This document shows, piece after piece, positions 16,810 through 24,973 of a DNA stretch of 64,000 nucleotides. The translations under genes were made by a program, and so were the position numbers. The notes under the pieces were generated by a model, which was not told where the DNA came from, ran no database searches, and saw only the letters and a program-made list of their open reading frames with translations. Where the stretch lies: NCBI GenBank assembly GCA_023229665.1, contig JALNYW010000001.1, forward strand, positions 186,001 through 250,000. The letters are read 5' to 3'. The stretch is from Patescibacteria group bacterium. GTDB lineage: Bacteria > Patescibacteriota > Patescibacteriia > 2-12-FULL-60-25. Each line of letters starts with the position of its first letter. Within the stretch, counting starts at the first letter, position 1.

Positions 16810-16819
16810 CCTCCTCCAA

Positions 16820-16841
16820 CTCCTCCTTCGTAAGGAGGAGA
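16820..16841. other. Perfect hairpin after the protease
   Basis: CTCCTCCTT, loop CGT, AAGGAGGAG (about 16821-16841). It lacks a T-run on the plus strand, so it is more likely a 3' stabilising or processing hairpin than a terminator. Confidence 0.45.
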
Positions 16842-16851
16842 GAAGAAAAAA

Positions 16852-16871
16852 GACTCCGCATGGGCGGAGTC
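16852..16871 (-). terminator. Terminator of the 16870 gene, stop codon in the stem
   Basis: On the minus strand GACTCCGC and GCGGAGTC close a short loop, followed by six T. The GA of the TGA stop starts the stem. Confidence 0.85.
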
Positions 16872-17592
16872 AGTCGAGGACGATCGTGATGGACGTATAC
16901 TGCGGCTGCGCCAGGTAGATCCAGGCGAGCCACTCGCGTTCGTCCCTCAAGAGGAACGGCGGAACGAAGGGCGTGGTGGCGGCCAAATCGGGAAGGATCT
17001 GGCACGTCGTGACCACGTCGTCGTGAAAGGCGACCAGGAGAAGCCGCGAGTCCCGGTGGCATTGCCACTCGCTGAACCACGGGTCCGACGTCTCTCCGGC
17101 GACCACTTCCCCGCCCCAGGTGACCTGGATCGGAATCATGGTCGGCTCACGCGCATGGCGAACCGGCGTCACTGTATACGGTTCGTGGACATGGGGCGCC
17201 GCGTTCAGCACGCCTCCCATGACCGCACTCGCCAGGACCGTCGTCACCATGATGCGACGGGTTGGTTCCGACGGCCAGATCGCGATCACGGCTCGCCAGA
17301 AGCGCAGGTGAAGGCTCCAGGCGAAGACCAGGACCATATCCGTCAGATTGCGTCGCCAGAGCCGGTAGATGATGTAGTTACGCTGGCGCGCGCGTTCGCG
17401 CATCTCGCCGAGGCTGTTCTCCAGCTCCCGCACGCGCCCGTGGGCGAGTTGGAGCTGGGAGTGCAGGCTCTCTCGGTACGTATCGGCCTTGAAGCCGTTT
17501 CCGTGGAAGGGCGCGGGGCCCTTCGTACGGCGGAACGCGAGCAGGGCAAGCAGGACGACGATGACCAGGAGCTCACAGAGGTGGAGCAGCAT
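16870..17592 (-). CDS. Membrane protein of unknown function, 240 residues
   Basis: Not recognised. The first 20 residues are a hydrophobic segment (LLVIVVLLALLAF), residues about 40-70 look coiled-coil (QLQLAHGRVRELENSLGEMR), a second membrane segment lies near 113-131 (MVTTVLASAVMGGVL), and the rest is a beta-rich domain with two Cys. The ATG at 17592 follows GGAAGG in the leader; TTGACA lies at 17683-17678. GAG/CTC/AAG-rich codons and a stop inside the terminator place it with the solitary units. Confidence 0.65.
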   Translation of the reverse strand: MLLHLCELLVIVVLLALLAFRRTKGPAPFHGNGFKADTYRESLHSQLQLAHGRVRELENSLGEMRERARQRNYIIYRLWRRNLTDMVLVFAWSLHLRFWRAVIAIWPSEPTRRIMVTTVLASAVMGGVLNAAPHVHEPYTVTPVRHAREPTMIPIQVTWGGEVVAGETSDPWFSEWQCHRDSRLLLVAFHDDVVTTCQILPDLAATTPFVPPFLLRDEREWLAWIYLAQPQYTSITIVLD

Positions 17593-17702
17593 GGGTACCT
17601 TCCTTCCGTTCTTCGTTTGTCTGAAAAAATACGAGGGCCCGATGGCCTGGGCGTATTTCGTCTCAGTGTAGCGGTTTTGTCAAGCCTAGATGAAGAGAAA
17701 TG

Positions 17703-17727
17703 AAAAGAGGGCCCGCAGGCCCTCTTT
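17703..17727. terminator. Terminator downstream of typA
   Basis: AGAGGGCC (17706-17713), loop CGCA, GGCCCTCT (17718-17725). T-runs on both sides; it ends typA on the minus strand. Confidence 0.8.
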
Positions 17728-17732
17728 CTTGC

Positions 17733-19544
17733 TTACGCTCCCTTGCTCTGCTGGTCGCGCTTGCGTTCGAAATCTTTCAAATACACTTTGCGGATGCGGA
17801 GGCTGACCGGCGTCACTTCCAGCAGTTCGTCGTCGCCCAGGTATTCCAAGGCCTCTTCCAAGCTCATCGTGCGCGGAGTGGTGAGGCCTTCGGCCACGCC
17901 ATCGCCCTTGGAGCGCATGTTCGACAGCTTCTTTTCCTTACAGATATTCACCTGCAAGTCTTCTGCCTTCGCGTTTTGGCCGACCACCATGCCTTCATAC
18001 ACCTTCACGCCCGGACCGATGAACATCTGTCCGCGTTCCTGGGCGGCAAGCAAGCCATAGCTGTTCGATTCTCCCGTTTCAAACGAGATAAGCGAGCCAT
18101 GCGGGGCGCCGTCGATCGAACCGACATACGGACGGTAGCCGAGGAACAGGGTGTTCAAAACGCCCTGGCCGCGCGTGTCCATCATGAATTCGGTGCGGTA
18201 ACCGATCAAACCACGGGTCGGAATTTCAAACTGGAGATAGGCGGTCGCGTTTTCGACGCGCATGTCCTTCATGTCGCCCTTGCGCTTGCCCATCTTTTCA
18301 ATGACCGAACCGGCCATGTTTTCCGGACATTCGAGCGACACTTCTTCAAACGGTTCCATTTTCTGTCCGTTTTCTTCCTTAAAGATCACCTGCGGACGGG
18401 ATACCTGGAGTTCAAAGCCTTCGCGGCGCATGCGTTCGATCAAAATCGACAAGTGCAATTCGCCGCGGCCGGAGACGATGAACGAACCGTCACCGCTCCC
18501 CTGTTCGACGCGCAGCGCGACGTCGTTCTGCAATTCGCGGTCCAAGCGCTCCTTGATATTGCGCGAGGTCGTGAACTGGCCTTCCTGTCCGGCGAACGGC
18601 GAGGTGTTCACGGCGAACGTCATTTTCACGGTCGGCTCTTCGATCTTGATGACCGGAAGCGCTTCCGGATTGTTCACGTCGGCGATGGTTTCACCGATGT
18701 TCAAATTTTCAATGCCGGCAAACGCGACAATGTCTCCGGCGACGGCTTCCTGAACCTCCACTTTGCCGAGACCGATAAACGAATATACCGTCGAAATTTT
18801 CGCCGGAGCCGCCTTGCCTTCACGGTTGATCCAGGTCACCGGACCCGGGCGGAACGTACCGCGCACGACGCGACCCAAGCCCGTCTTGCCCTTGTAGTTG
18901 TCATAGCTGACATTGGCGACCGAAACCTGCAACGGTCCGCTCGCATCATTCTTCGGTTCCGGAATTTCTTTCAAAATCGTTTCAAACAACGGCTTGATAT
19001 CCGTCATCGCTTCCAGATTATTTTCCAAACCAGCCTTGCCCTGTTTAGCCGAGGCGTACAAAACCGGAAAATCCGTCTGGGCATCCGAAGCGCCGAGCGT
19101 CACGAACAAGTCGAAGACTTGGTCCACGACCCAATCCGGACGCGCATCAGGCTTGTCGATCTTGTTGATGACCACGATCACGCGGTGGCCGGCCTGGATG
19201 GCCTTCTTCAATACGAAACGCGTCTGCGGCATCGGACCCTCCTTGGCATCGACGAGCAAAAGCGCGCCGTCCACCAGGTTCATGACGCGTTCCACTTCCC
19301 CGCCGAAGTCGGCGTGGCCGGGAGTATCAACGATGTTGATTTTGACGCCGTTATAGGCCACGGCGACGTTCTTCGCGAGAATGGTAATGCCGCGCTCACG
19401 TTCAAGCGGGTTCATGTCGAGGATGGTATCGCCCTCCAACCCCTTTTCGCGGAAGGAGTCGCTCTGTTTCAAAATCGAGTCGGCCAGGGTGGTTTTCCCG
19501 TGGTCAACGTGGGCGATAATGGCGATATTGCGGATTTGTGACAT
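17733..19544 (-). CDS. typA: Translational GTPase TypA/BipA
   Basis: Ribosome-associated GTPase of the EF-G superfamily, acting in ribosome assembly and stress. 603 residues, full length. G1 is [18 protein letters not shown]3 [16 protein letters not shown]4 [15 protein letters not shown]. Domain V and the BipA-specific C-terminal part are present ([34 protein letters not shown]). It is a single-gene unit followed by a terminator. The complementary strand has a nearly full-length open frame, which is a codon-bias shadow. Confidence 0.97.
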   Translation of the reverse strand: MSQIRNIAIIAHVDHGKTTLADSILKQSDSFREKGLEGDTILDMNPLERERGITILAKNVAVAYNGVKINIVDTPGHADFGGEVERVMNLVDGALLLVDAKEGPMPQTRFVLKKAIQAGHRVIVVINKIDKPDARPDWVVDQVFDLFVTLGASDAQTDFPVLYASAKQGKAGLENNLEAMTDIKPLFETILKEIPEPKNDASGPLQVSVANVSYDNYKGKTGLGRVVRGTFRPGPVTWINREGKAAPAKISTVYSFIGLGKVEVQEAVAGDIVAFAGIENLNIGETIADVNNPEALPVIKIEEPTVKMTFAVNTSPFAGQEGQFTTSRNIKERLDRELQNDVALRVEQGSGDGSFIVSGRGELHLSILIERMRREGFELQVSRPQVIFKEENGQKMEPFEEVSLECPENMAGSVIEKMGKRKGDMKDMRVENATAYLQFEIPTRGLIGYRTEFMMDTRGQGVLNTLFLGYRPYVGSIDGAPHGSLISFETGESNSYGLLAAQERGQMFIGPGVKVYEGMVVGQNAKAEDLQVNICKEKKLSNMRSKGDGVAEGLTTPRTMSLEEALEYLGDDELLEVTPVSLRIRKVYLKDFERKRDQQSKGA

Positions 19545-19617
19545 AAACCAATATAAGTGGGCGAAGTTTAGCCAAGATTGGCGATTGTGTCAACTGAGGA
19601 TGGTATGGAAATTAGAA

Positions 19618-19659
19618 GAGGCCTCCGTGCGTTCAGGGGGACGCGTGCACGGAGGCCTC
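19618..19659 (-). terminator. Strong 13-bp hairpin terminator with an in-frame stop in its loop
   Basis: GAGGCCTCCGTGC (19618-19630) pairs with GCACGGAGGCCTC (19647-19659). On the minus strand TTCT follows, a weak T-run. A TGA (19635-19633) of one minus-strand frame falls in the loop, as in the other solitary units. Confidence 0.6.
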
Positions 19660-19839
19660 CAAGGCAGGTTGTGCGCCCAGGGGCGCTAAAGAAAGACGAA
19701 AGGATGGAGACGCATCGCGGAGCTCCTTTCCTACGTACGGGTCTGCGGTTCGATGCGGGTACGATTCCCGCTGATTCCGGCGCGGCCGTAACCGCTGCGG
19801 ATCAGGAAGCAGATTACTCTCTGCTTTTTTAAACGACAA
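19633..19839 (-). pseudogene. Small solitary unit with promoter, Shine-Dalgarno and terminator but a broken frame
   Basis: A clear minus-strand promoter TTGTCG (19839-19834), 17-base spacer, TAATCT (19816-19811) is followed by a leader of about 90 bases, GGAG (19726-19723) and, seven bases on, ATG 19715. That frame gives only nine residues (MRLHPFVFL) before TAG. The frame ending in the terminator loop is a different one (ending LEASVHASP). A single frameshift would join them into a short secreted-looking protein. It could instead be a leader peptide or a small RNA with a GCGGG/CCCGC hairpin. No other gene was found in 19545-19880. Confidence 0.35.
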
Positions 19840-19861
19840 GTGGCTCTAGAAAAGACTGAAC

Positions 19862-19887
19862 CCCGCAGGAGCGCTGCGGGGTCAGTG
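19862..19887 (-). terminator. Terminator with stop codon in its stem
   Basis: On the minus strand TGA then CCCCGCAG, loop CGCTC, CTGCGGGG, TTCA and GTCTTTTC. TGA (19884-19882) pairs with TCA at the other side. Confidence 0.7.
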
Positions 19888-20102
19888 GCCGGAGTGCGGC
19901 CGATGGGGTTTGCCTGTTGGTTCAGGTTTGTAGATCCCATCCAGATCACGTGGCCGAAGCCTACGTGTTATGTCCCGGAATTGTACCGGGCTGTTCGGTG
20001 GCTCGGCGCCGCGGAGGCCGATCAGGAGGCGCGCGCGGTCTCGAGCACGATGTCGTCGACGAAGAGCGAGGAGGAAAGACGGGTCAGGAAGTTGGTCTTC
20101 AC
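19882..20102 (-). pseudogene. Possible frameshifted small gene
   Basis: GTG 20102 opens a 26-residue frame with the codon style of the solitary genes (starts MKTNFLTRLSSSLFVDDIVL) that stops at 20022. The frame that ends in the terminator at 19884 is one base out of register (through RLLIGLRGAEPPNSP to PTGKPHRPHSGH). Inserting one base near 20030 would fuse them into about 75 residues. A promoter-like TTGACA (20179-20174), 17 bases, TACGAA lies upstream, partly inside the previous terminator. It may be decay, a sequencing error, or two unrelated frames. Confidence 0.35.
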
Positions 20103-20166
20103 GTCGTTACGGTTCCCCTATCCCCGCGGACACCGGTCCGCAGTGGGGATTTCGTAACAAAAAAAG

Positions 20167-20185
20167 ACCCTTTTGTCAAGGGTCA
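20167..20185 (-). terminator. Terminator of the lipoprotein pair, stop codon in the stem
   Basis: On the minus strand GACCCTT and AAGGGTC around GACAA, then seven T. The TGA stop (20185-20183) supplies the first stem bases. Confidence 0.85.
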
Positions 20186-20704
20186 GTCGGTCACGTATCG
20201 GAAGCCGTACACGCAGCCATAGCGGTCGTCGCGTCTGCGCGTGCGGACTTCGAGGATACGCAGGTTGCGTCCGTGCAGGTCGGCCGTCGCCGCGCGGACC
20301 AGGTCCGACGGACAGCGCGCGTGGAGCGGATTCGGAACCCGCGTGATCCCGACCGGCCGAATGCCGATATAGCCGTCCCGCACGAACCGTTCCGTATTCA
20401 GGAAGGCGGTGAGCGGAAGCTCCCCGGTCCACAGTGTCTCCTCCGCTCGGGGACCGAGCGGCGAGTACGTTTCACCGTAGCGCATGCGCGTCGGCGTCCG
20501 TTCGAGCAATCCGATCCTGAGACGGAACGGAAACGCGTTCAGGATCGTGAGATACGGAACCGGTGAATTCACGAGCAGGATGAGCGCTCCCGGTTCTTCG
20601 GTCCAGCCTCGTTCGGAGGCGGAGGGCGCATCCGGCCGTCGAGGAAGTGACGCGGCCGCGCATCCGATCAGGAGCGCGGCCATGATGGGGAGCCAGCGCC
20701 TCAC
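20183..20704 (-). CDS. Probable lipoprotein of unknown function, 173 residues
   Basis: Starts at GTG 20704, which overlaps the TGA of the upstream gene (GTGA), so translation is coupled. The N terminus MRRWLPIMAALLIGC is a lipoprotein signal with lipobox LIGC (C15). The mature part has no recognised domain; it contains PYLTILNAFPFRLRIGLLER and a C-terminal RYGCVYGFRYVTD. An upstream ATG extension would run into the previous gene and is rejected. It is second in a two-gene lipoprotein unit with the GAG/CTC/AAG codon style. Confidence 0.7.
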   Translation of the reverse strand: MRRWLPIMAALLIGCAAASLPRRPDAPSASERGWTEEPGALILLVNSPVPYLTILNAFPFRLRIGLLERTPTRMRYGETYSPLGPRAEETLWTGELPLTAFLNTERFVRDGYIGIRPVGITRVPNPLHARCPSDLVRAATADLHGRNLRILEVRTRRRDDRYGCVYGFRYVTD

Positions 20705-21138
20705 GGCGGAGACTCCGTCGGTTCTTCGAGGACCATGACACAGCTCCAACGAAAGCGTTCGATCAGCGCGAGCTCCTCGTCATCGCGGAAGATCCGGACG
20801 CGCGGGCACATGCGACGATCGACGTGGATGCGCAGGTAGGAACTGCCTCGCGCCTCCTCGGGCAGCAAGGTCAGACAGTTCGTTCCCTGCCAGCTGCAGC
20901 CCAGTACGAACGAGGTTTCGGTTCCGATCAGGACGATGCGCTCGGGCCTCATCCAGCTCTCCCCGAAGCTGACGCGGTAGCGATCCGTGTCGTCCGGATC
21001 TTCGGCGTCGGTTTCGCCGACGGGCGCCGAGCCGTTTCGGCTCGAGGACGCCGACGATGCGACCAGGGGCCCGTCCCACACGGGCCGCAGGCAGCCGACC
21101 GTCATCACGCAAGCGAAAAGAATGGCAAAACGTCCCAT
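20701..21138 (-). CDS. Probable lipoprotein of unknown function, 145 residues
   Basis: Starts at ATG 21138 after GGAGGT. The signal MGRFAILFACVMTVGC ends in lipobox TVGC (C16). A Ser/Asp-rich linker (SSASSSRNGSAP) precedes a small domain with three Cys. A TTGACA (21187-21182) lies upstream, with a weak -10. It is first of the lipoprotein pair; the gene at 20704 overlaps its stop. No family recognised; an envelope location is inferred from the signal only. Confidence 0.7.
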   Translation of the reverse strand: MGRFAILFACVMTVGCLRPVWDGPLVASSASSSRNGSAPVGETDAEDPDDTDRYRVSFGESWMRPERIVLIGTETSFVLGCSWQGTNCLTLLPEEARGSSYLRIHVDRRMCPRVRIFRDDEELALIERFRWSCVMVLEEPTESPP

Positions 21139-21183
21139 GGGTCACCTCCGTAGGACGTATGCAATAGAGAAAGCGTTTTATTG

Positions 21184-22206
21184 TCAATCCTGCGAGGCAA
21201 AAAATGCCTTGGCCTCCTCCCAAAACTCCGGATGGCCGCGTTTTTCCTTCATCCAAAGCCACCACTCGGCTCCCCAAAAGTCCACGGCAGGCATACCGAG
21301 TTTGCGCGCATACTGGAAGTTGTCGCGCATGCGGTTCAGGTCCAGTGTCTTGGATTGTTCCTCGTTCGTGGTGTCTTGGATTGCCTGCAAGACCCACGGT
21401 TCCATCTGGAATTCGCTGATATAAATCGGGCCGGCCCAGAGTTGCGCGATGTGGGCCCGGCGCCAATAAAACATCGGCGTAAAATACCAGTGCGAAAGCG
21501 TGCCGATCGATTCGGTCAGCACGGCGCGGTACACGCTGATGCCGAGCGCATCCACCTCGCCGCTAAATCCGGCCAAGAGCGACCATTCGCCCGAATCCGT
21601 TGTGATGACGGGGCGTTGTTTTTCTTCCGGACGCATCCGTTCCTCGCCCCGCACGAAACGCATCTCATCCAAGACAATGCTGCGCGTCAGTCCCGGGCAT
21701 GAGGTATAAAAATCGAAAAAAGACTCATTCTCCACCTGCCAGGCGATCACGGCCGGATGCTCGCGGTAGCGCGTGTACAGCGCCTTGGTATACGCAAGCT
21801 GGACATCATACCGGTCCGCTGGATCAAGCGCATGCACCCATTCCGGCTCCCAGCACTCGGGCCAGCGCGGGACGCGGGAACCCAGTACAAGAGTCACGCC
21901 AATATCCCGTTCGGCCGCCGCATCCAGTTGCGCGTCGACTTCACGAAAGTCGTATGTCCCCCGCACCGCCTCTATGACCGACCAATACGCAGGGATGCGT
22001 ACGTGATCCGGCTTCAATTCATCCAGGGCTTGGACGTAGCCGGCGTACGCATCCAACCCAAGCTCCCGCGCGTAGGGATGGCTCCACGTAAAACCGTAGC
22101 GCGTTTCCATCGGCGGCGGCGTCCCGAGAAAAAAGAAGCAAATAAGCGATAACAACGCGATGAGACCGAGTCCCCAGAGCAAGAATCTTTGCGGAATGCG
22201 TCGCAT
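21184..22206 (-). CDS. Membrane-anchored glycoside-hydrolase-like protein
   Basis: 340 residues: one N-terminal membrane segment (9-27), then a TIM-barrel hydrolase-like domain. Candidate catalytic glutamates are E161 in WQVENES (acid/base, after Asn as in clan GH-A) and E265 in YISEFQMEP (nucleophile). Blocks DHVRIPAYWSVIE and VDFWGAEWWLW fit retaining glycosidases. The substrate, perhaps an envelope glycan, is unknown. TATCAT ends six bases before the ATG, so it may also be made from a leaderless message, besides read-through from the gene before it. Confidence 0.72.
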   Translation of the reverse strand: MRRIPQRFLLWGLGLIALLSLICFFFLGTPPPMETRYGFTWSHPYARELGLDAYAGYVQALDELKPDHVRIPAYWSVIEAVRGTYDFREVDAQLDAAAERDIGVTLVLGSRVPRWPECWEPEWVHALDPADRYDVQLAYTKALYTRYREHPAVIAWQVENESFFDFYTSCPGLTRSIVLDEMRFVRGEERMRPEEKQRPVITTDSGEWSLLAGFSGEVDALGISVYRAVLTESIGTLSHWYFTPMFYWRRAHIAQLWAGPIYISEFQMEPWVLQAIQDTTNEEQSKTLDLNRMRDNFQYARKLGMPAVDFWGAEWWLWMKEKRGHPEFWEEAKAFFASQD

Positions 22207-22218
22207 GGTCAGATGATA

Positions 22219-23142
22219 CTACGCGACAGGCAAGCCGACCAAGGCGAGACCGATACCGACGAGGATAATCGCCACGGCTTTCAATAAAATCGTATTCGGT
22301 GAACGGTCTTCTTTCAGCAGCGAGGCGAGCTTCGCGCCTCCGAGCCAAGCGACCAGCACGATCGCGGCATACTGCACGGCTTGAAGCGCATTCACGACCG
22401 TCGCGCTTCCAAGCGAAATCGCATATTGCACGCCGACGAATCCAAGCGCGCCGCTCGCCTGCCCGGCCAGCATAAGGAGCGCATGTTTCGGCTTGGGGCC
22501 CTGACCGGATGTCTTAGGTTGGATAATCGACCGCAATTCTTCACGCACGCCTGGAATGAAGAGCGGGATCGCGACGGCGATGACGATGGAAAAGACGCGC
22601 GACAGGACGAAGGCGTCCATGAACGGCGCATGTTCAAAGGCGTATTTCCCGCTTACCGAAGACGCGGCGAACAAAAACGCGGCGGAGACACACAAGCCAA
22701 GCGTCGTCGCATCCAGTCGACGGCGCTTCTCCCCTCCCCGCGTAAGTAAGACCGTCGCGGCCAAGAGAAAGGCCAAACCAAGCAGGATGCGCGGAGCGAG
22801 GCGCTCATTCACGAAAATTGCGGAATCGATCAACGTAAAAATAGGGATGAGCGAGCCGATGACCGGGACGACGCGGCTGGTTTCCGCACGTGACAGAGCT
22901 TCAAAAAACGCCCACATGGCGATGACAAATACCGAACCGAAAATCGCAATGGAAATCCAAGCCTCGGTCGTTTGTTGAGGATGAACGAACGGCAAGAGAA
23001 TGAGAATGGTTGAGGAAAACAAACCGATTACGGTCGCATAGGTTCCGCTGCGCTTAAAGGCCGAGGATAATAATGTCTTATCAACGATAAACGCGGCAGC
23101 GTTCAGCAAATGTCCGGCAATGGCGGCAACAAGCCAACTCAT
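22219..23142 (-). CDS. EamA/DMT-family transporter
   Basis: 307 residues with about ten hydrophobic segments in two EamA halves, the second with SGALGFVGVQYAISLGSATVVNAL. A drug/metabolite or amino-acid exporter by family; the substrate is unknown. The start overlaps the stop of the MBL hydrolase by four bases, so the two are coupled. Typical size for the family. Confidence 0.85.
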   Translation of the reverse strand: MSWLVAAIAGHLLNAAAFIVDKTLLSSAFKRSGTYATVIGLFSSTILILLPFVHPQQTTEAWISIAIFGSVFVIAMWAFFEALSRAETSRVVPVIGSLIPIFTLIDSAIFVNERLAPRILLGLAFLLAATVLLTRGGEKRRRLDATTLGLCVSAAFLFAASSVSGKYAFEHAPFMDAFVLSRVFSIVIAVAIPLFIPGVREELRSIIQPKTSGQGPKPKHALLMLAGQASGALGFVGVQYAISLGSATVVNALQAVQYAAIVLVAWLGGAKLASLLKEDRSPNTILLKAVAIILVGIGLALVGLPVA

Positions 23143-24491
23143 ACCTCAATCGTATCACCGAAATGCGGCGCTTGGGACGGGATATCGAAATGCTGTTGGA
23201 AGCGCGTAGCCAGCGCGACGGCCGCGCCCTCTTCGCCATGCGTGACGATAATCCTCTTTGGCTTTTCTGCGGCCTCCTCCACCCATTGCACGAGCTTCGC
23301 TTGGTCCGCATGTGCGCTATAGGCGCCGATGGTCATGATCTGCGCTTTTACGTGTACCTTCTCCTGCAATACGTCCACGAGCTTTTTCCCTTCATACAAA
23401 TCGCGTCCAAGCGTCCCTTGGGCTTGGTACCCAACGATCAGAACGGTGGAGTTCGGATCGGACAGATACCGTACCAAATGGTGCTGGATGCGTCCGCCGT
23501 TCATCATGCCGCTTCCCGCGATAATGACTTTTGGCCGGGGCGCGTCATTAATCAATTTTGATTCGTCACGCGAAGCCGTGAGCTTTAATCCGGGGAAATC
23601 AAACAAATCGTCGCCGGACGCCGCCAGTTCACGCGCCTCCTTATTATAGTATTGTGGGTAGTCCTTCACGACTTCCGTGGCTTTGATGGCCATCGGGCTA
23701 TCGAGGTAGATGGGGACTTCAGGTAAAAGACCCTTTTCGACCAAGTGATTGAGTTCAAACAAAATTTGTTGCGTTCGGTCGATCGCGAAGGCCGGGATGA
23801 CCAAGACGCCTTTTTGGTCGATGGTCCGTTTCACCACCTCACGCAATTTTGTTTCACGCGTACTCTCATCTTCGTGGACGCGGTTGCCATAGGTAGATTC
23901 CACGATGAGGGCGTCCGTCGGGGAGAGCTGTGCCGTCGGCCGCAGGATCTTGCTTCCATAGTTGCCGACATCTCCGGAAAACGTGGCGCGTTTCCCCTGC
24001 TCGTCTTCCAATTCCCAGAACGCGCTGCCGAAAATATGGCCGGCATCGCGCGGTCGCCCGATAAGATCGCCGACCATCGCGTCGCGGCTGTAATCCACCG
24101 TGACAAAGTGTTTCACCGTTTGTTCGACGTCTTCCCGCGAATACAGCATGGCCCGCTGTTCGCGTTTCAGGTCGTCTTCCATGATATGCACGGCGTCCAG
24201 TAAAACGAGTTCGGCCAAACGCAAGGTCGGAGCCGTTCCAAAGATTTTGCCGCGGAATCCGTCTTTATACAGTTTTGGAAGGCGGCCGGTGTGGTCCAAG
24301 TGCGCGTGCGTCACGAACACCGCCTCGATTTCCTTCGCTTCGAAATAGAGGTTCGTATAGTTTTTTACGTCGCAGGTGTTGCAGCCCTGGAACATCCCGC
24401 AGTCCACCAGGACTTTCGTGCCTCCCCCGCTCTCCACCAAATAGCAAGACCCCGTGACTTCGCGGGCGGCCCCGTAAAAGGAGATTTTCAT
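23139..24491 (-). CDS. MBL-fold beta-CASP RNA-processing exonuclease-like protein
   Basis: 450 residues. Metallo-beta-lactamase motif HAHLDH at 62-67, SGDVGNYGSKIL with the metal Asp, a beta-CASP insert (VESTYGNRVHEDES, IIAGSGMMNGGRIQHHL) and AYSAHADQAKL, then THGEEGA at the end. This is the CPSF/YSH1-like bacterial group that cuts or trims RNA. The ATG at 24491 follows TAGGAGG closely. It is second in a four-gene minus-strand operon. Confidence 0.9.
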   Translation of the reverse strand: MKISFYGAAREVTGSCYLVESGGGTKVLVDCGMFQGCNTCDVKNYTNLYFEAKEIEAVFVTHAHLDHTGRLPKLYKDGFRGKIFGTAPTLRLAELVLLDAVHIMEDDLKREQRAMLYSREDVEQTVKHFVTVDYSRDAMVGDLIGRPRDAGHIFGSAFWELEDEQGKRATFSGDVGNYGSKILRPTAQLSPTDALIVESTYGNRVHEDESTRETKLREVVKRTIDQKGVLVIPAFAIDRTQQILFELNHLVEKGLLPEVPIYLDSPMAIKATEVVKDYPQYYNKEARELAASGDDLFDFPGLKLTASRDESKLINDAPRPKVIIAGSGMMNGGRIQHHLVRYLSDPNSTVLIVGYQAQGTLGRDLYEGKKLVDVLQEKVHVKAQIMTIGAYSAHADQAKLVQWVEEAAEKPKRIIVTHGEEGAAVALATRFQQHFDIPSQAPHFGDTIEV

Positions 24492-24496
24492 GCCTC

Positions 24497-24943
24497 CTAT
24501 CGTGCGCGTCGCGCCAAGGTGCGGTCAAGCATTTTACAAAACTCGACCTGGTGCGGTTGCGGATGGCGGCATTGTCGCTCAAAAACGATGCCCATCAGAT
24601 TGCGTTCCACGTTGCCGGAAAACAACAGAACTAAAACCGCGCTTTCCAAAATCAGTAGGATGGCGCCGGTGACGATCGCGAGTCGGAACGAAAAATCCGG
24701 CTGTTCAAAACGGTTTTGCCACTTTGGGTCGAACATCCACAGGCGCTTTTCCATCATGGCGTTCGCGAACAGCGCCGCGATGGAAGAGGTCATGCCCCAA
24801 AAGAACGCTTCAAGGTGACTCACGCCGGCCCACGTCGAGGCAAGGACCGCGATCGGAAAAGCCATCACGGTGAGAAATGCCCAAAAGTCGCTAGACTTGT
24901 TTGGCACATTCGATAAAGGACGTTTTATTTTTTGCTTTGCCAT
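24497..24943 (-). CDS. Small membrane protein of unknown function
   Basis: 148 residues, about three hydrophobic segments: FLTVMAFPIAVLASTWAGV, FWGMTSSIAALFANAM and LAIVTGAILLILESAVLVLL, with a basic tail rich in Arg and His. It weakly recalls low-affinity iron permease-type proteins but lacks convincing motifs. It heads the operon with the MBL hydrolase, DMT transporter and glycosidase. An extended -10 TGC-TATACT ends ten bases before its ATG. Confidence 0.7.
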   Translation of the reverse strand: MAKQKIKRPLSNVPNKSSDFWAFLTVMAFPIAVLASTWAGVSHLEAFFWGMTSSIAALFANAMMEKRLWMFDPKWQNRFEQPDFSFRLAIVTGAILLILESAVLVLLFSGNVERNLMGIVFERQCRHPQPHQVEFCKMLDRTLARRAR

Positions 24944-24953
24944 ACCGTTGGAC

Positions 24954-24962
24954 AGTATAGCA
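24954..24962 (-). promoter_or_regulatory. Extended -10 promoter, near-leaderless
   Basis: TGCTATACT on the minus strand; TATACT is 24959-24954, ten bases before ATG 24943, leaving a leader of about three bases. Confidence 0.6.
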
Positions 24963-24973
24963 CATTCTTTTTT

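Noticed and set aside
17700..19541. 613-residue open frame opposite typA
   Set aside because: It mirrors typA completely, lacks any domain pattern and starts at no supported site; it is an antisense shadow of biased codon use.
19730..19800. Possible tRNA-like fold (GCGGG TACGATT CCCGC resembles a T arm)
   Set aside because: No matching acceptor or anticodon arms could be built; the T loop has TA in place of TT. Treated as leader structure instead.
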